In this document: positions 23,070-32,982 of the stretch, piece by piece | How positions within the stretch are numbered: position 1 is the stretch's first letter | Layout: each line of letters begins with the position of its first letter | Source of the DNA: Blattamonas nauphoetae | Taxonomy: Eukaryota > Preaxostyla > Oxymonadida | DNA length: 64,000 nt | Assembly: GCA_033064195.1 (NCBI GenBank) | Contig: JARBJD010000003.1 | Span: forward strand, 434,001-498,000 | Direction: 5' to 3' | Translations under genes and position numbers: made by a program | The notes under the pieces: generated by a model | Told to the model about the DNA's origin: nothing | Databases searched by the model: none | What the model saw: the letters and a program-made list of their open reading frames with translations, nothing else

Positions 23070-25524
23070 ATGACACAGCGAGGATCTGGGATATTAAGAC
23101 CAGGACCACCAAAGCTCATCATCAAAAAAGTCAATCACGTTCCAAGTGCAGACAGGGTCTCTCTTCAAACACCACCATTTGAAGTTTCAAATGCAATCCT
23201 CATCTACCTGAAACGATCGATTAAAGATCAACAATTTACACTTGACAAACAAATATCATTCACTTTATATGGAATTGATCGGACTTTGAAGATTGTTAAT
23301 GCACTGATTGATGGAAAACACATCCCAAAATCAAAACCATTCTTAATCGATAAAAACACAGAAATTCAATTTGCTAGCTCAGTATCCCAACAGAACCATC
23401 ATTCCTTGTCGAACACTGTATCAGTATCTCTGGCAAATATCCGGGGACATGACACTGTCATTGGACAAATTAAATCGACTCTAATTCGATCATTGTCTGA
23501 TCCACAACAATTTATCAAGTATGGAGTAAAACCACCCAGAGGGCTAATTCTCTACGGACCACCAGGAACAGGGAAAACACTTTTGGCCCGAGCGACAGCC
23601 TCTGAAACTAAATCACGTTTGATTGCTCTAACTGGAACAGATCTTGTTGTTGGTCTCGATGAAACACACTCTAGAGAGAATGTGGATGATGTAGTGATCA
23701 GGAAAACATTTGAAACGGCTATGATCCATCAACCGTCTATCATCTTCTTGGATGAACTTGATATGATCTGCCCTGCCAACATAAACGCGAGTACTCATGA
23801 AAAGGGAAGCCGATTGGTACGCGTACTTTGCGACCAACTTGATCAAATCCCAGATCAGGCACGAATTGTTGTTCTGGCCGCCACAAACAACTATGACCGC
23901 ATCCATCCTTTCCTCAAACGTCGGGGCCGACTCGATCGATCAGTGGAGGTCGGAATCCCCGGAGAAAAAGAGAGAGCAGAGATGTTGACGACTCTTTTGT
24001 CCGATCCACATGATCTTCAAGCCCAATCTCATTTCCGCCAGTCAGACGAGATTGTGAGGTTTGTGGCGAGTCGAACACATGGGTATGTTGCTGCAGATTT
24101 GGAGGCTCTCTGCCAACAAGCATGTTTGATTCATCTTGGATCGCTCACAAAACAACAAAACCTCGATTCTGATGCCGCTGAAGTGTCCATCGCTCCAAAT
24201 CAATCTGAACTGTCCCGATCCGACTTGACCACTCATGACTTCTCTCTCGCTCTAAACAGTGTTCTTCCCACCGCCCTTCGAGATGTTGCAGTGGAGATCC
24301 CATCTGTTCAATGGAGCGACATCGGTGGTCAAGCTGAAGTCAAGGAACGAATCAAGGAGGTCGTCGAATGGCCACTTTTTCACGCGGCCTCATTCAGTCG
24401 ATTGGGAATCCGCCCTCCCAAAGGCATTCTCTTGTTTGGGTGTGCACATTATTCTCTGTTTCTCTCTTTCAGACCCCCAGGGTGTTCGAAGACCATGATT
24501 GCGCGTGCCATCGCTTCGTCACGGAATCTCAATTTTCTGTCCGTGAAAGGCCCTGAACTCTTCTCAAAATGGGTTGGTGATTCCGAGAAGGCCATAGCGG
24601 CGCTCTTCAGAAAGGCAAGATCGGTCGCACCGTGTGTCATCTTCTTCGACGAGGTCGATTCGATTGCTGGACGAAGAGGAGGAATGGCCGAGGACATTAA
24701 CGAAGAGTCATCGGACAGCGATGCTGAGAGTGAAAGTGAAGAACAGACCGAATCAACCATTGCCATGTTTTCCTCTCTCGCCATTTCCTCACCTTTCGGG
24801 CCGACATCACAGAACAATCCATTTCTCTCACAGCAACAGACAACTCCACAAGCACTGCCCTCCAAATCATCTCAATCAAGCGGGCCTTCCAACAAACGGA
24901 AGAAGCGAAGGAAGCAAAAGAAGGCTGAAGGAGGTTCAGGGGGGTCATCAGTGACCGATCGCGTCCTCTCGCAGCTTCTCACCGAAATCGATGGGATCGC
25001 CTCCTCAATTGCCAGTGTCGCATCACCACTCTCATCAGTCATTGTTATCGCCGCAACAAACCGGCCGGATGTCCTCGACCCGGCGTTCCTTCGACCAGGT
25101 CGGATTGATCGACTCCTCTACGTTGCTCCCCCAAATGACCAAGGCCGAAGAGAGATTGTTGAGAGGCGAATCAGGAAGGTTGATGAACAGACCGATAGAC
25201 AGGTGAATGACGGTCGGATCCCTGTGGGTCCGGACGTTCAGATCGAAGAGATTGTCCGATTGGTGTGGTGTTCTCATCTTCATCAATTCTTAGTCTGACG
25301 GTTTCTCAGGTGCTGAAATGGTAGCTGTATGTCGGGAAGCATCTCTCTGTGCACTTCGTGAGTTTACGAAGAGCACTCCCGATCAAGAACATCCAAATAC
25401 AGTCCATTATGTCTGCCAACGCCACTTCGAACAGGCAATTTTGTCTGTTCAACCACAAATTACTCCCACGATGCTGGCCTTCTTTCAGAATTACATCTCT
25501 CAACACGCAGACCGTGTTCTCTGA
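23070..25524 (+). CDS. AFG2: AFG2/SPATA5-type tandem AAA+ ATPase
   Basis: Model join(23070..24439,24473..25262,25294..25524), 796 aa. The N domain (about 1-140) is followed by D1 with Walker A GPPGTGKT, Walker B IIFLDELD and arginine finger RRGRLDR. D2 has Walker A GPPGCSKT, Walker B VIFFDEVD and the end box FLRPGRIDR. The GCSKT P-loop and LNFLSVKGPEL resemble SPATA5/Afg2 rather than Cdc48. A 33-nt intron (24440-24472) cuts D2 Walker A exactly after Gly; it is a multiple of three with no stop, so retention would insert 11 residues into the P-loop. The second intron restores SDGFSGAEMVAVCREAS. D2 carries a roughly 100-residue acidic and Ser-rich insertion (bases 24690-24950) with a basic KRKKRRKQKK stretch, a possible nuclear signal. 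Family role: releasing Rlp24-type factors from pre-60S particles. Confidence 0.9.
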
Positions 25525-25725
25525 TTTTGAAAGGTCAAACATGCTTTTGATCAAGGTGCTCTGATCAGGAACAGCTTCTTGATGGGTCTCACTGAAACAT
25601 TGATCATTATCCACAATTCTACTTATATATCATGATAGGCGGAGGCTATACTATTCCTCTGAATCACTCTTCCATCAAGAAGTTTCTTTCATAAAGAATT
25701 ATGAAGTTAACTATTCCAAAATTAA

Positions 25726-26247
25726 ATGTTGGGGGCCAAATTGAGATCCGATCCATTCATCATGAATGTCATCCATATCAAAATGAAGCGAATTGATACG
25801 CTTGAAACTCTCGAAATGGAAGTGTCTCCCAATCAGACGATTTATCAGGTCAAACAGGCACTCGTTGAGACATTGAAAACCAAACCGAGTCAACTAACAC
25901 TCATGTTTGAGGGAGATGTTCTTGAAGATAATACCTTATTGAACCAGATCCAATTTAAACTCGATCCCGTCATGATTTTGTATGTTGAACCTGGAGATGA
26001 TTCCTTGGATGGAATTTCTTTAACAATCCGAGACTGCGCCAATAGACCATTTCAAATCACTGTCTCACCAACGATATCACTAGATAGACTCAGGTCTCTC
26101 GTATCACAACAAATGTGTGTGATGACATCGTTCCTTCGTCTTCAATACAACGGCAACATTCTTGAGGGCCCTGCCACCATCGATTCGGTCGGAATTTCTG
26201 CTAATTCAGTCATCGAAGCTTTCACAAATGTGCTTGGTGGCGACTGA
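25726..26247 (+). CDS. Tandem ubiquitin-like domain protein
   Basis: Single exon, 173 aa from the first ATG; the ATG at 25762 would give a more usual ubiquitin-like N terminus (MNVIHIKMKRID). Two beta-grasp units are visible, about residues 13-90 and 95-172. Each has the ubiquitin-like pattern of a beta hairpin, a helix (VKQALVETL; LRSLVSQQM), then L-x-x-x-Y/F-x-G-x-x-L-E (LMFEGDVLEDN; LQYNGNILEGP). It ends in LGGD, so there is a GG but no free di-glycine terminus. More likely an adaptor or integral ubiquitin-like protein than a conjugated modifier. Confidence is good for the fold and low for the role. Confidence 0.75.
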   Translation: MLGAKLRSDPFIMNVIHIKMKRIDTLETLEMEVSPNQTIYQVKQALVETLKTKPSQLTLMFEGDVLEDNTLLNQIQFKLDPVMILYVEPGDDSLDGISLTIRDCANRPFQITVSPTISLDRLRSLVSQQMCVMTSFLRLQYNGNILEGPATIDSVGISANSVIEAFTNVLGGD

Positions 26248-26383
26248 GGACACATTCTCCATGTATTTTACCTTCATTTCACGGAATCTTCGTTGTGACT
26301 TTTTTCAACATTTTGTAGCTTTCTTGATTTTTTCATCCACTTCACGAAACATTTATTCTCTGAAACGAAGACATAAGAATATG

Positions 26384-28652
26384 TTACTTTCCACGGAGCC
26401 GTGCGGGTGCTTTTGAGCGAGGTGCATTCACACTTTGGCCTCCTGGGCGCTGAGAAGGAGGTAAGACCGGCAAATCTTCTCGCTTTGGTCGTTCAACCTG
26501 TGGAGGAATGAGAGTTTCAGATTGTGGAATATTCTGAAGTTGAAGAGTTTCATCAGAAGACGATTGCGAAGAGAACGAGTCAATAACGATGAGAGGAAAG
26601 TCGCTGGAGTTGGTGTGGTTGATAGACTGAAGAATAAAATGATGATTTTGAGTCCATTCGTACGAATTCTGGATTGAAGGGCCTCGGACACACCTCACAA
26701 GATCGGTTTGCCCAGCGTTTGAGTGATGTGTGTTGATGTGAGAGATTGAATTGGCCGGCCGATCGTCAGCAATGACATGCTCCGAATCGTCAAGAAGGGT
26801 CTCCCAGTTGAGAGTAAGAGGAGAGTCCTGCTCCAATTGTGTTGGAATGTCTGTGGTGTTGTGAATGGTGGAGGCAATGATGGATTTGGAGAGAGCCAGA
26901 TGTTGATCTTGCTCAGTTTTCGTCGGAACCGGGCCGTACCCTTGCAGCTCCCTCTTTCGGTGCTCGAGAGCCGTTACACTCTTCTTAATCCCAGTGACAA
27001 TTCGGCCCAGTTGTTGTTCAGAACACCCAAACGGAATTGTGACTGTAACCGCACTCTGGAGAAGGCTGGAGGGGAGGGTTGAGAGGAGTGGCGATGACGA
27101 CGATCCGGAATCTGCCATCGAGGAATCGACGCCATAGTGAATCTTGGATGGAACTCGGTTTATCTTCATCTGCACGGAAAGAAACTTAATCGACGAGAAA
27201 ACGTCTGTCGGGGGCCGAACAGGCACTTTCGGCTTGTTTACGACAGGGATGATTGAGAGAGGAACTTTCGGGGGAGGGCGGGCAGGGGCTGCTAGTTTTG
27301 TGTCTGAGAGAGATTTCGGGATGGGAGGGGTCGGGCGTGCTGGTGGGGGAGGAGGCTTGTTTTCGTCACTCGGAGAAGGTTGGACGTCATCAGAGGTTTG
27401 GGTTGGGGAGGGAGTGCTCCCGGGAGGAGATGAGGTCGGGTGAGAAGGTGGTGGGATTGGAAGAGGGGGGAGAGGGGATGTGAGTGCGTGAAGTGAATAC
27501 GTCAGAACAAATGGTGGCGACGAGAAAAGCAAAGGCAAGTTCCGTTTTTTGAAAAATAACGAGAGGTGCCTTCGAAGCAGGCTGTGCATTTCCTGACGAG
27601 ATGAAAGAGAGCAGGACAGACCAGTCGCCTCGGAAGGAAGTCCTGGAACTGATCAAAGCCAGTCGAAAGGAGAAGCGAGAAAAGATGCATTGTCAATTGA
27701 ACTGTTGTGTCCATTTGTTGCGACAGAAACTGAACCAGAGTTGGTGATGGATGAGATTTGGATGTGAGGAAACAGCACACAGGCATTGGCAACGAGAGAA
27801 ACGTAGCGAGATCCTGACAAAATCGCAATCAAATGAGTCAAACCACAATCACTCCATCGATTCGGCCTGTTTGCCCGGCTTCCTCCAGTTCGGTACAGAC
27901 TGTTTTATCAAGCCCATTGGTTCCCACTAATGTGAAGTGCGGTACATCATATTTCTGTGCAATTTTGGAATACACTGAGACAGGATCAGATGTGAGTGGA
28001 AGGGCCGAGGCTGGATGGACGAGAGAGAGGAGCATCGACAGGTTCGAGGATCCTAAATTGAAATGTATCACGACAGGTGAGAGAAACCTATTTTTTTCAC
28101 TTCTTCTTCGATCATATCCTGTTCTGTCTCAAGACATATTCCTTCATATTGAGGTTTTTCCTCGCCAGATGCGAAGGGGTATTCCTTAACTTGACGTTTG
28201 ACGATTGATGGGATTAGTGCAGCTTGAATGATCAACTCTGGGAGAGTTGTGTTATACTGTTGACTTACAATGACAACAGTTCCTCTGTTTTTATTTTCGA
28301 TGCGACCCTGATTGAAGAGGAGGTTCAAACAGATCGAAGATGAACACGGGAGAATAAGGCATTCATCGCACGATCGGAATCCTTTATTCGAAAATAATGA
28401 ATGTTGACAATAAAAATACCGTATGAATAAAACAAATCAAGGAACATATTCGAGACTGCACGGAGGAGAAGATGTGTTGACCTTTCTTCCAAAGATAAGG
28501 GTTCAAAATGTCTGATAAGCAATGAAAACTTATAAAAATATCTGATAAATATCAAACGATTGTTTAAATTCGAGGAGCTCCCCGAATCCGGAATCTAGAG
28601 AAAGAAGAAGGTTTGAGATTTGTGTCTCTGATAGAGGCTGATCTGGTAGTGC
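26384..28652 (-). CDS. Hypothetical multi-exon protein with proline-rich tail
   Basis: Resolved exons on the minus strand: 26384..27592, 27622..27813, 27844..28052, 28088..28381 and an exon ending at 28420; introns are 29, 30, 35 and 38 nt and phases agree. Further upstream, 28560-28652 contains a likely exon (NALPDQPLSETQISNLLL) whose join and the true start I could not settle. The first 350 residues look globular, with alternating strand and helix (for example GTVVIVSQQYN and YDVPHFTLVG). The last exon opens into a long Pro-rich low-complexity stretch (bases 27150-27480) resembling SH3- or profilin-binding sequence, then a Glu/Gln-rich part. No family recognised. Confidence 0.5.
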
Positions 28653-28898
28653 ATTCTACAGAGAAAAATGATGAAAAATGAGTGAAATGCTTCGGAAATA
28701 CGATATTTTCGACAGAATCAGGGGCATCAACCGACGAAAGACCACTGTGGTGTCGTGGTACTTCAAGAGGATTCTGGCTAGGACACAGACAAAAATGTTA
28801 GAAAATGACACAAAGATAGTCACTAACAGAGAGAGCAAGATTCAAACCTCATCAGATCTTGAATCGCGCACAAAAATGAAAAACTGGTGGCCTGATCC

Positions 28899-29165
28899 AT
28901 GTCAACCAAACCAAATCAACTCAGATTTCGGAGCTACAAGCCCAAGGATCCTGTTCTACAACAATATTGTATGCCACCCCTTGCTACACCAACCATATCA
29001 CTTGAAGTTGACACAACCATCATCAAAGAAACTGATGGTCAAATCGATCTCGATTGTCTCAATCCTCGTCGTGATACCTCTGATTTAAAACGAGATATTT
29101 CTCTAAAACTTAAACAGCTTGATATCAAAACGAATCGCATGCTTCAAAAACTTGCAAACGAATGA
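28899..29165 (+). CDS. mRNA splicing factor Cwf18 / CCDC12
   Basis: Single exon, 88 aa, with a stop in frame just upstream of the ATG. The opening LRFRSYKPKDPVLQ and the closing block DLDCLNPRR-DTSDLKRDI-SLKLKQLDIKTNRML match the Cwf18/CCDC12 family, where a PRKPDWDLKRDV-like motif precedes a charged helix. The protein is short because the N-terminal helix of animal CCDC12 is missing. Family role: NineTeen-complex-associated component of activated spliceosomes, in the nucleus. It sits near the Clf1 gene (another NineTeen component), with the beta-helix gene between them. Confidence 0.8.
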   Translation: MSTKPNQLRFRSYKPKDPVLQQYCMPPLATPTISLEVDTTIIKETDGQIDLDCLNPRRDTSDLKRDISLKLKQLDIKTNRMLQKLANE

Positions 29166-29568
29166 CAGACTCTCCCTCAACAATCGCACGTTCTCCCTGT
29201 TGTCTATGAAGGAAAATCTTGATTCACTGGAACATTTCGGAAACACTTCTTCATTTTATCTTCATTTTCATCTTTTCTACAAGCTACGATGTCATATGTT
29301 CGCTGAGACGGAACCAACCAAAAAGTCCTTCATTTCTCGAGAATAAAGGTAACATCTTGAATGAAACAGAATCAACGAAATGAACATCTAAATGTATGGA
29401 TTAGGTTTGAGCTACATCCAAAAACACTAAAAAATGACGTCAAGTTCGCTGGGTCGTGAACTGAAAACGGATTTTTCAGGGTTGTCCTAAATTGGTACCC
29501 ATTTGAGAAACCTTGGATGAATGTTGTTTTGAAGGATTAGTGACCATGTGTTCATCTTGGTTAATGAA
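29166..29568. other. Intergenic region, convergent 3' ends
   Basis: Lies between the 3' end of the Cwf18 gene and the 3' end of the beta-helix gene. Short open frames on both strands show no protein-like composition. I see nothing further. Confidence 0.5.
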
Positions 29569-32500
29569 TCAAGATTCGTTGGTGAGAATAGGAGCATCTT
29601 CAGGAGCTTCTTCGGGAGCTTCTTCAGGAACGTCTTCCATTTCTTCCTCAAAAGCTTGCTCCCAAGCCACATTCAACTTTTCCTCGTCCTCCATCCTGGC
29701 AGAAGCGTCGTTGAGTTCTCGTTCCTTGATAATTGCTGTAAGTTTCCGTGATCGTATAATCAGCATGATGAGCCCCACAATCGACAGGACGGTCACTACT
29801 CCGATGAACACATAGTTGAAGATGGGCATGAACCGTCCCAGAATCATCACCAGATCGAAAGGAGTCGTATCAGCGGAAACAGTGTTACTGAATGTCTCGC
29901 CATCGTTAGAGACGCTCACGCGGATCTGTCCAGAGGCGGCGGTGATGATGGATTGAGGAACGAGACAGTACGACTTGTTTTCGTGATCAGCGAAAGCTTT
30001 TGTGATGACAAATGTTTTATTGTTGCTCCTCGGCTCTGTCTTGCAAGTGAGATTGAACGGAAAGAAGTGTCGTCCGGTCAGGAGAAGTTTTGGAGTTTCG
30101 CCGACATACGAAGCGGGTTCGACGCTGACATCGTCCAGGAAGGGGAGAGGAGTGACTGGGCGAGTGAATGTGTAAGGGGCCTCGACGTGAGTGAGTGAGC
30201 AGGACGCATCGGAGATCCAGAGAGGATGGTACTGATCGCCTTCCAAGATCTCGTCCTCGAACAGGACGTTCTTCACAACAGCTGTAGTGTGGTCACGGCA
30301 GAACACGTTGGAGCGCATGTTGGGGAATTTCTGGAAGTTCAGACGGTTGTTGAAGAACGTAGCAGTGTTGATTGTCAATGATCCCTGAAATGTGGCAATG
30401 GAACCGATGCAGGAACGGTCGAGTGTGGAGAGCAAGATTTTGAGGATGGACTGGTGGCTGTAGACGAGCGAGAAAAACGCGTAGCCAGCCTCAAACTCCT
30501 GTTCATCTTCATCTTCATTGGCGTTGTCGTCGTCTTCGTCTTCAGGCGGCGGAGGGACGAAGACCTCGTCAGGTCCTGAATGTCCGGTGATGTTGGAGCG
30601 GCGGATGAGGACTGTGGAGTTGGCCAGAAAGATGGAGTTGCGACGTCCGGTACGACTGAGGAAGATGGTTGTGTCGATGAGAGCGTTTGTGTTGTTCATA
30701 AAAAGTGCCTCAGCAAACTCGGCCGTCCCGTTCAGGAACTTGGAGTGAGTAATGACAACGTTGGTGATGCTGCGCGAAGTGTGTTCCGACAGGAAGCAGA
30801 GTGATGCTGCAAACGTGGAGTTTTCGAGAGGGTTCACTGGGACCTCAACTTCCTCGTTCAATCTGAGGGGAGACAGAAGTGTATCCATCTCGTTTGTGTT
30901 TGTGCTTTCTTTCTTGTCCTCCGGCTCTTCCTCATCTGATTCTTCTTCCACTGGCTCAGGGAACGGATCCATTTGGACGAGAGTCTTCGTTTCGTTCACA
31001 ATGAACCGAATTCGCTCGTCTTCAACTTCTGCACCGACAGCCGTTGTGTTGTGGAAGATACAATGGCTGACTGTTGCGGAAACATCGTCTGCGCTTGGAA
31101 TGTCGATGATGGCACACGATCCAAACGTGCCTTGGCAGCGGATGAAGATCGTCGAGAAAATGAAAAAGGATCCAACAGTTGAGTGGATGTACACAATCGA
31201 GCCGAATGTTTGTGAAGACACAGAGCAGTCGATAAAGCTGCAGCCTTTCAGATTAAAAGCAAAGTTGGAAGGGGTAGACGAGGAGCCAGGAGTGATGGTG
31301 ATGAGACTGGCATTTGTTGACGATGAAGTGAGAGTGATATTCTCGAAGCGACACGAGACAAGGGTTGATCCAAACCTTCCGGAGACGGAGGGAGTAGACG
31401 AAATGGAGAGGAGCGATGTATCTGTTGCAATATCTTTCACGTCGAAGCCAGAAATGAACAGGTTTCCTGCAATGTTGAATGGGGACTTGGGAAAAGAAGA
31501 GAGAGAGTTGACGATATGAGACAGGACGAGCATTCCTGCCGATCCAACATTCCCAACAATCGAGAGGGACGAACCACCAGTGACCTTGAAATTAACAACC
31601 TGGAAGATTCCTTGTGTGGCTGAGAAGAGAGTGGAAGCGGAGGTGGTGATGATCGTGGACGGCCCGACACCCAACAGACACACAAAACGGTTGGTAGTTG
31701 AGTGAGTGAGTGTTGGCTCAGTGAACGTCCCGGCTGCAAGCAAAAAGAGGGAATCACTTGCGGGGTTCATCTTCGAAGAGAGACTCGTGCCTGCTGGACA
31801 AAGTACTTGCACAACTTGTGTGGGGAGAGCGAGGGTAGTGACGATTTGATTGGACTTGAACGAGTTAGAAGGTGTCTTATCTGTCACAGTGGCTGAGACA
31901 ACGACATCTCTGAGGTACGTGAGTCCATCCGGCTCGACGTAGATGTAGCAGTCTGCAGCAGTACTGGTCCCATCCACAAATCGGGTCTGGTGGAAGGTGA
32001 GTGACGTCGAGCGAAGGAGTGTGACGAAGATTAGGCCTTCTTGCGCTGTGCTGGTGCAGTTCGTGAAGAGACAATCCTCAAAAATGAGAGAGCCCCCGAT
32101 GCAGGTAAAAGACGCAATAACACCAAAGTCTCCGCTGCATTTGTCGAAGTGGGACGAAATGATGTGAACTTCCGTTGTCGAACTGATCGTCCCAAACATA
32201 AATCCACCTCCTGTGGCAGGTTTCTGTATTTGAGGAAATGAACTGTAAATGATATCAATATTGACGGCATCAGATGCAACCCATATCATCGTAGAAAAGA
32301 TGTCCAGGGTTTCATCGGTTTGCCCGAAAGTTAGTGGCGAATCTAACTTAACACGATCTAATGAAAGACAACCCTCCACAAAAAAGACACAGCCCGTAAT
32401 CGAACCGCTCACAGATGACTTGATTGTGGCATCTCTGAGGATCAAGTCTGAATCAGTGTCGATCTGACGTACAGTGGCTGTTAGAGAGTTTATGATAAGT

Positions 32501-32814
32501 TCTTCGCCTCGAGATTCATAATTTGAGTTTTTCAGCCGAATTTGAACAGATGAAGTTGGCGGAAAAAAGAGTTGTGAGTGATTTGAAAAGTCGATCCGAT
32601 AAGATTCTCGTTCTAAAATTGTAATGGTAAAAATATGCAGCAAACCAAGTAGTGATGAAGACAAAAACGAGTATCTTCCTTGCGGAACAATGATATGATC
32701 AGAGTTATTGTTGACATGTTCAACGATGAGTTCTGAAAATGTCTGGTATTGTGCGTGAAAAGGCTCTGTACAAGCATGTCGAAGTATAAAATATCCAATA
32801 ATAGAGAGAGTCAT
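29569..32814 (-). CDS. Right-handed beta-helix surface protein with C-terminal membrane anchor
   Basis: Intronless, 1081 aa. The start is hydrophobic (MTLSIIGYFILRHACT) and may act as a short signal peptide. Residues about 40-900 consist of repeated beta-strand coils rich in Ser, Thr, Asn, Ile and Val with periodic 'F..C.F.NCT' turns, typical of parallel beta-helix (pectate-lyase-like) proteins; many N-x-S/T sites suggest glycosylation. Two acidic loops interrupt the helix (EEESDEEEPEDKKE and PPPPEDEDDDNANEDEDEQ). A domain of about 90 residues precedes one membrane helix (FNYVFIGVVTVLSIVGLIML, about residue 1000), then a charged cytoplasmic tail with EEAPEEAPEDAP repeats. Inferred: cell-surface protein, outside N terminus; no catalytic residues identified. 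Large families of such proteins are characteristic of Blattamonas. Confidence 0.8.
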   Translation of the reverse strand: MTLSIIGYFILRHACTEPFHAQYQTFSELIVEHVNNNSDHIIVPQGRYSFLSSSLLGLLHIFTITILERESYRIDFSNHSQLFFPPTSSVQIRLKNSNYESRGEELIINSLTATVRQIDTDSDLILRDATIKSSVSGSITGCVFFVEGCLSLDRVKLDSPLTFGQTDETLDIFSTMIWVASDAVNIDIIYSSFPQIQKPATGGGFMFGTISSTTEVHIISSHFDKCSGDFGVIASFTCIGGSLIFEDCLFTNCTSTAQEGLIFVTLLRSTSLTFHQTRFVDGTSTAADCYIYVEPDGLTYLRDVVVSATVTDKTPSNSFKSNQIVTTLALPTQVVQVLCPAGTSLSSKMNPASDSLFLLAAGTFTEPTLTHSTTNRFVCLLGVGPSTIITTSASTLFSATQGIFQVVNFKVTGGSSLSIVGNVGSAGMLVLSHIVNSLSSFPKSPFNIAGNLFISGFDVKDIATDTSLLSISSTPSVSGRFGSTLVSCRFENITLTSSSTNASLITITPGSSSTPSNFAFNLKGCSFIDCSVSSQTFGSIVYIHSTVGSFFIFSTIFIRCQGTFGSCAIIDIPSADDVSATVSHCIFHNTTAVGAEVEDERIRFIVNETKTLVQMDPFPEPVEEESDEEEPEDKKESTNTNEMDTLLSPLRLNEEVEVPVNPLENSTFAASLCFLSEHTSRSITNVVITHSKFLNGTAEFAEALFMNNTNALIDTTIFLSRTGRRNSIFLANSTVLIRRSNITGHSGPDEVFVPPPPEDEDDDNANEDEDEQEFEAGYAFFSLVYSHQSILKILLSTLDRSCIGSIATFQGSLTINTATFFNNRLNFQKFPNMRSNVFCRDHTTAVVKNVLFEDEILEGDQYHPLWISDASCSLTHVEAPYTFTRPVTPLPFLDDVSVEPASYVGETPKLLLTGRHFFPFNLTCKTEPRSNNKTFVITKAFADHENKSYCLVPQSIITAASGQIRVSVSNDGETFSNTVSADTTPFDLVMILGRFMPIFNYVFIGVVTVLSIVGLIMLIIRSRKLTAIIKERELNDASARMEDEEKLNVAWEQAFEEEMEDVPEEAPEEAPEDAPILTNES

Positions 32815-32982
32815 TTCCGTTTATGAACGTAAATCCAGACTACACGAAACCTGCTTGGAGTGTGATGAAACCACCCTTTATAATGTTTAAAAACCATCCA
32901 ATAGGAGACAATCAACCTTGATTTCACAAACAGAATAGATAAAGATCAATTCGTCGAAGTGCGCAGAAAAACTGCTTAAAGA

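Noticed and set aside
29719-32467. Several plus-strand frames opposite the beta-helix gene, the longest 255 codons
   Set aside because: They are antisense shadows of a clear coding frame with strong compositional bias.
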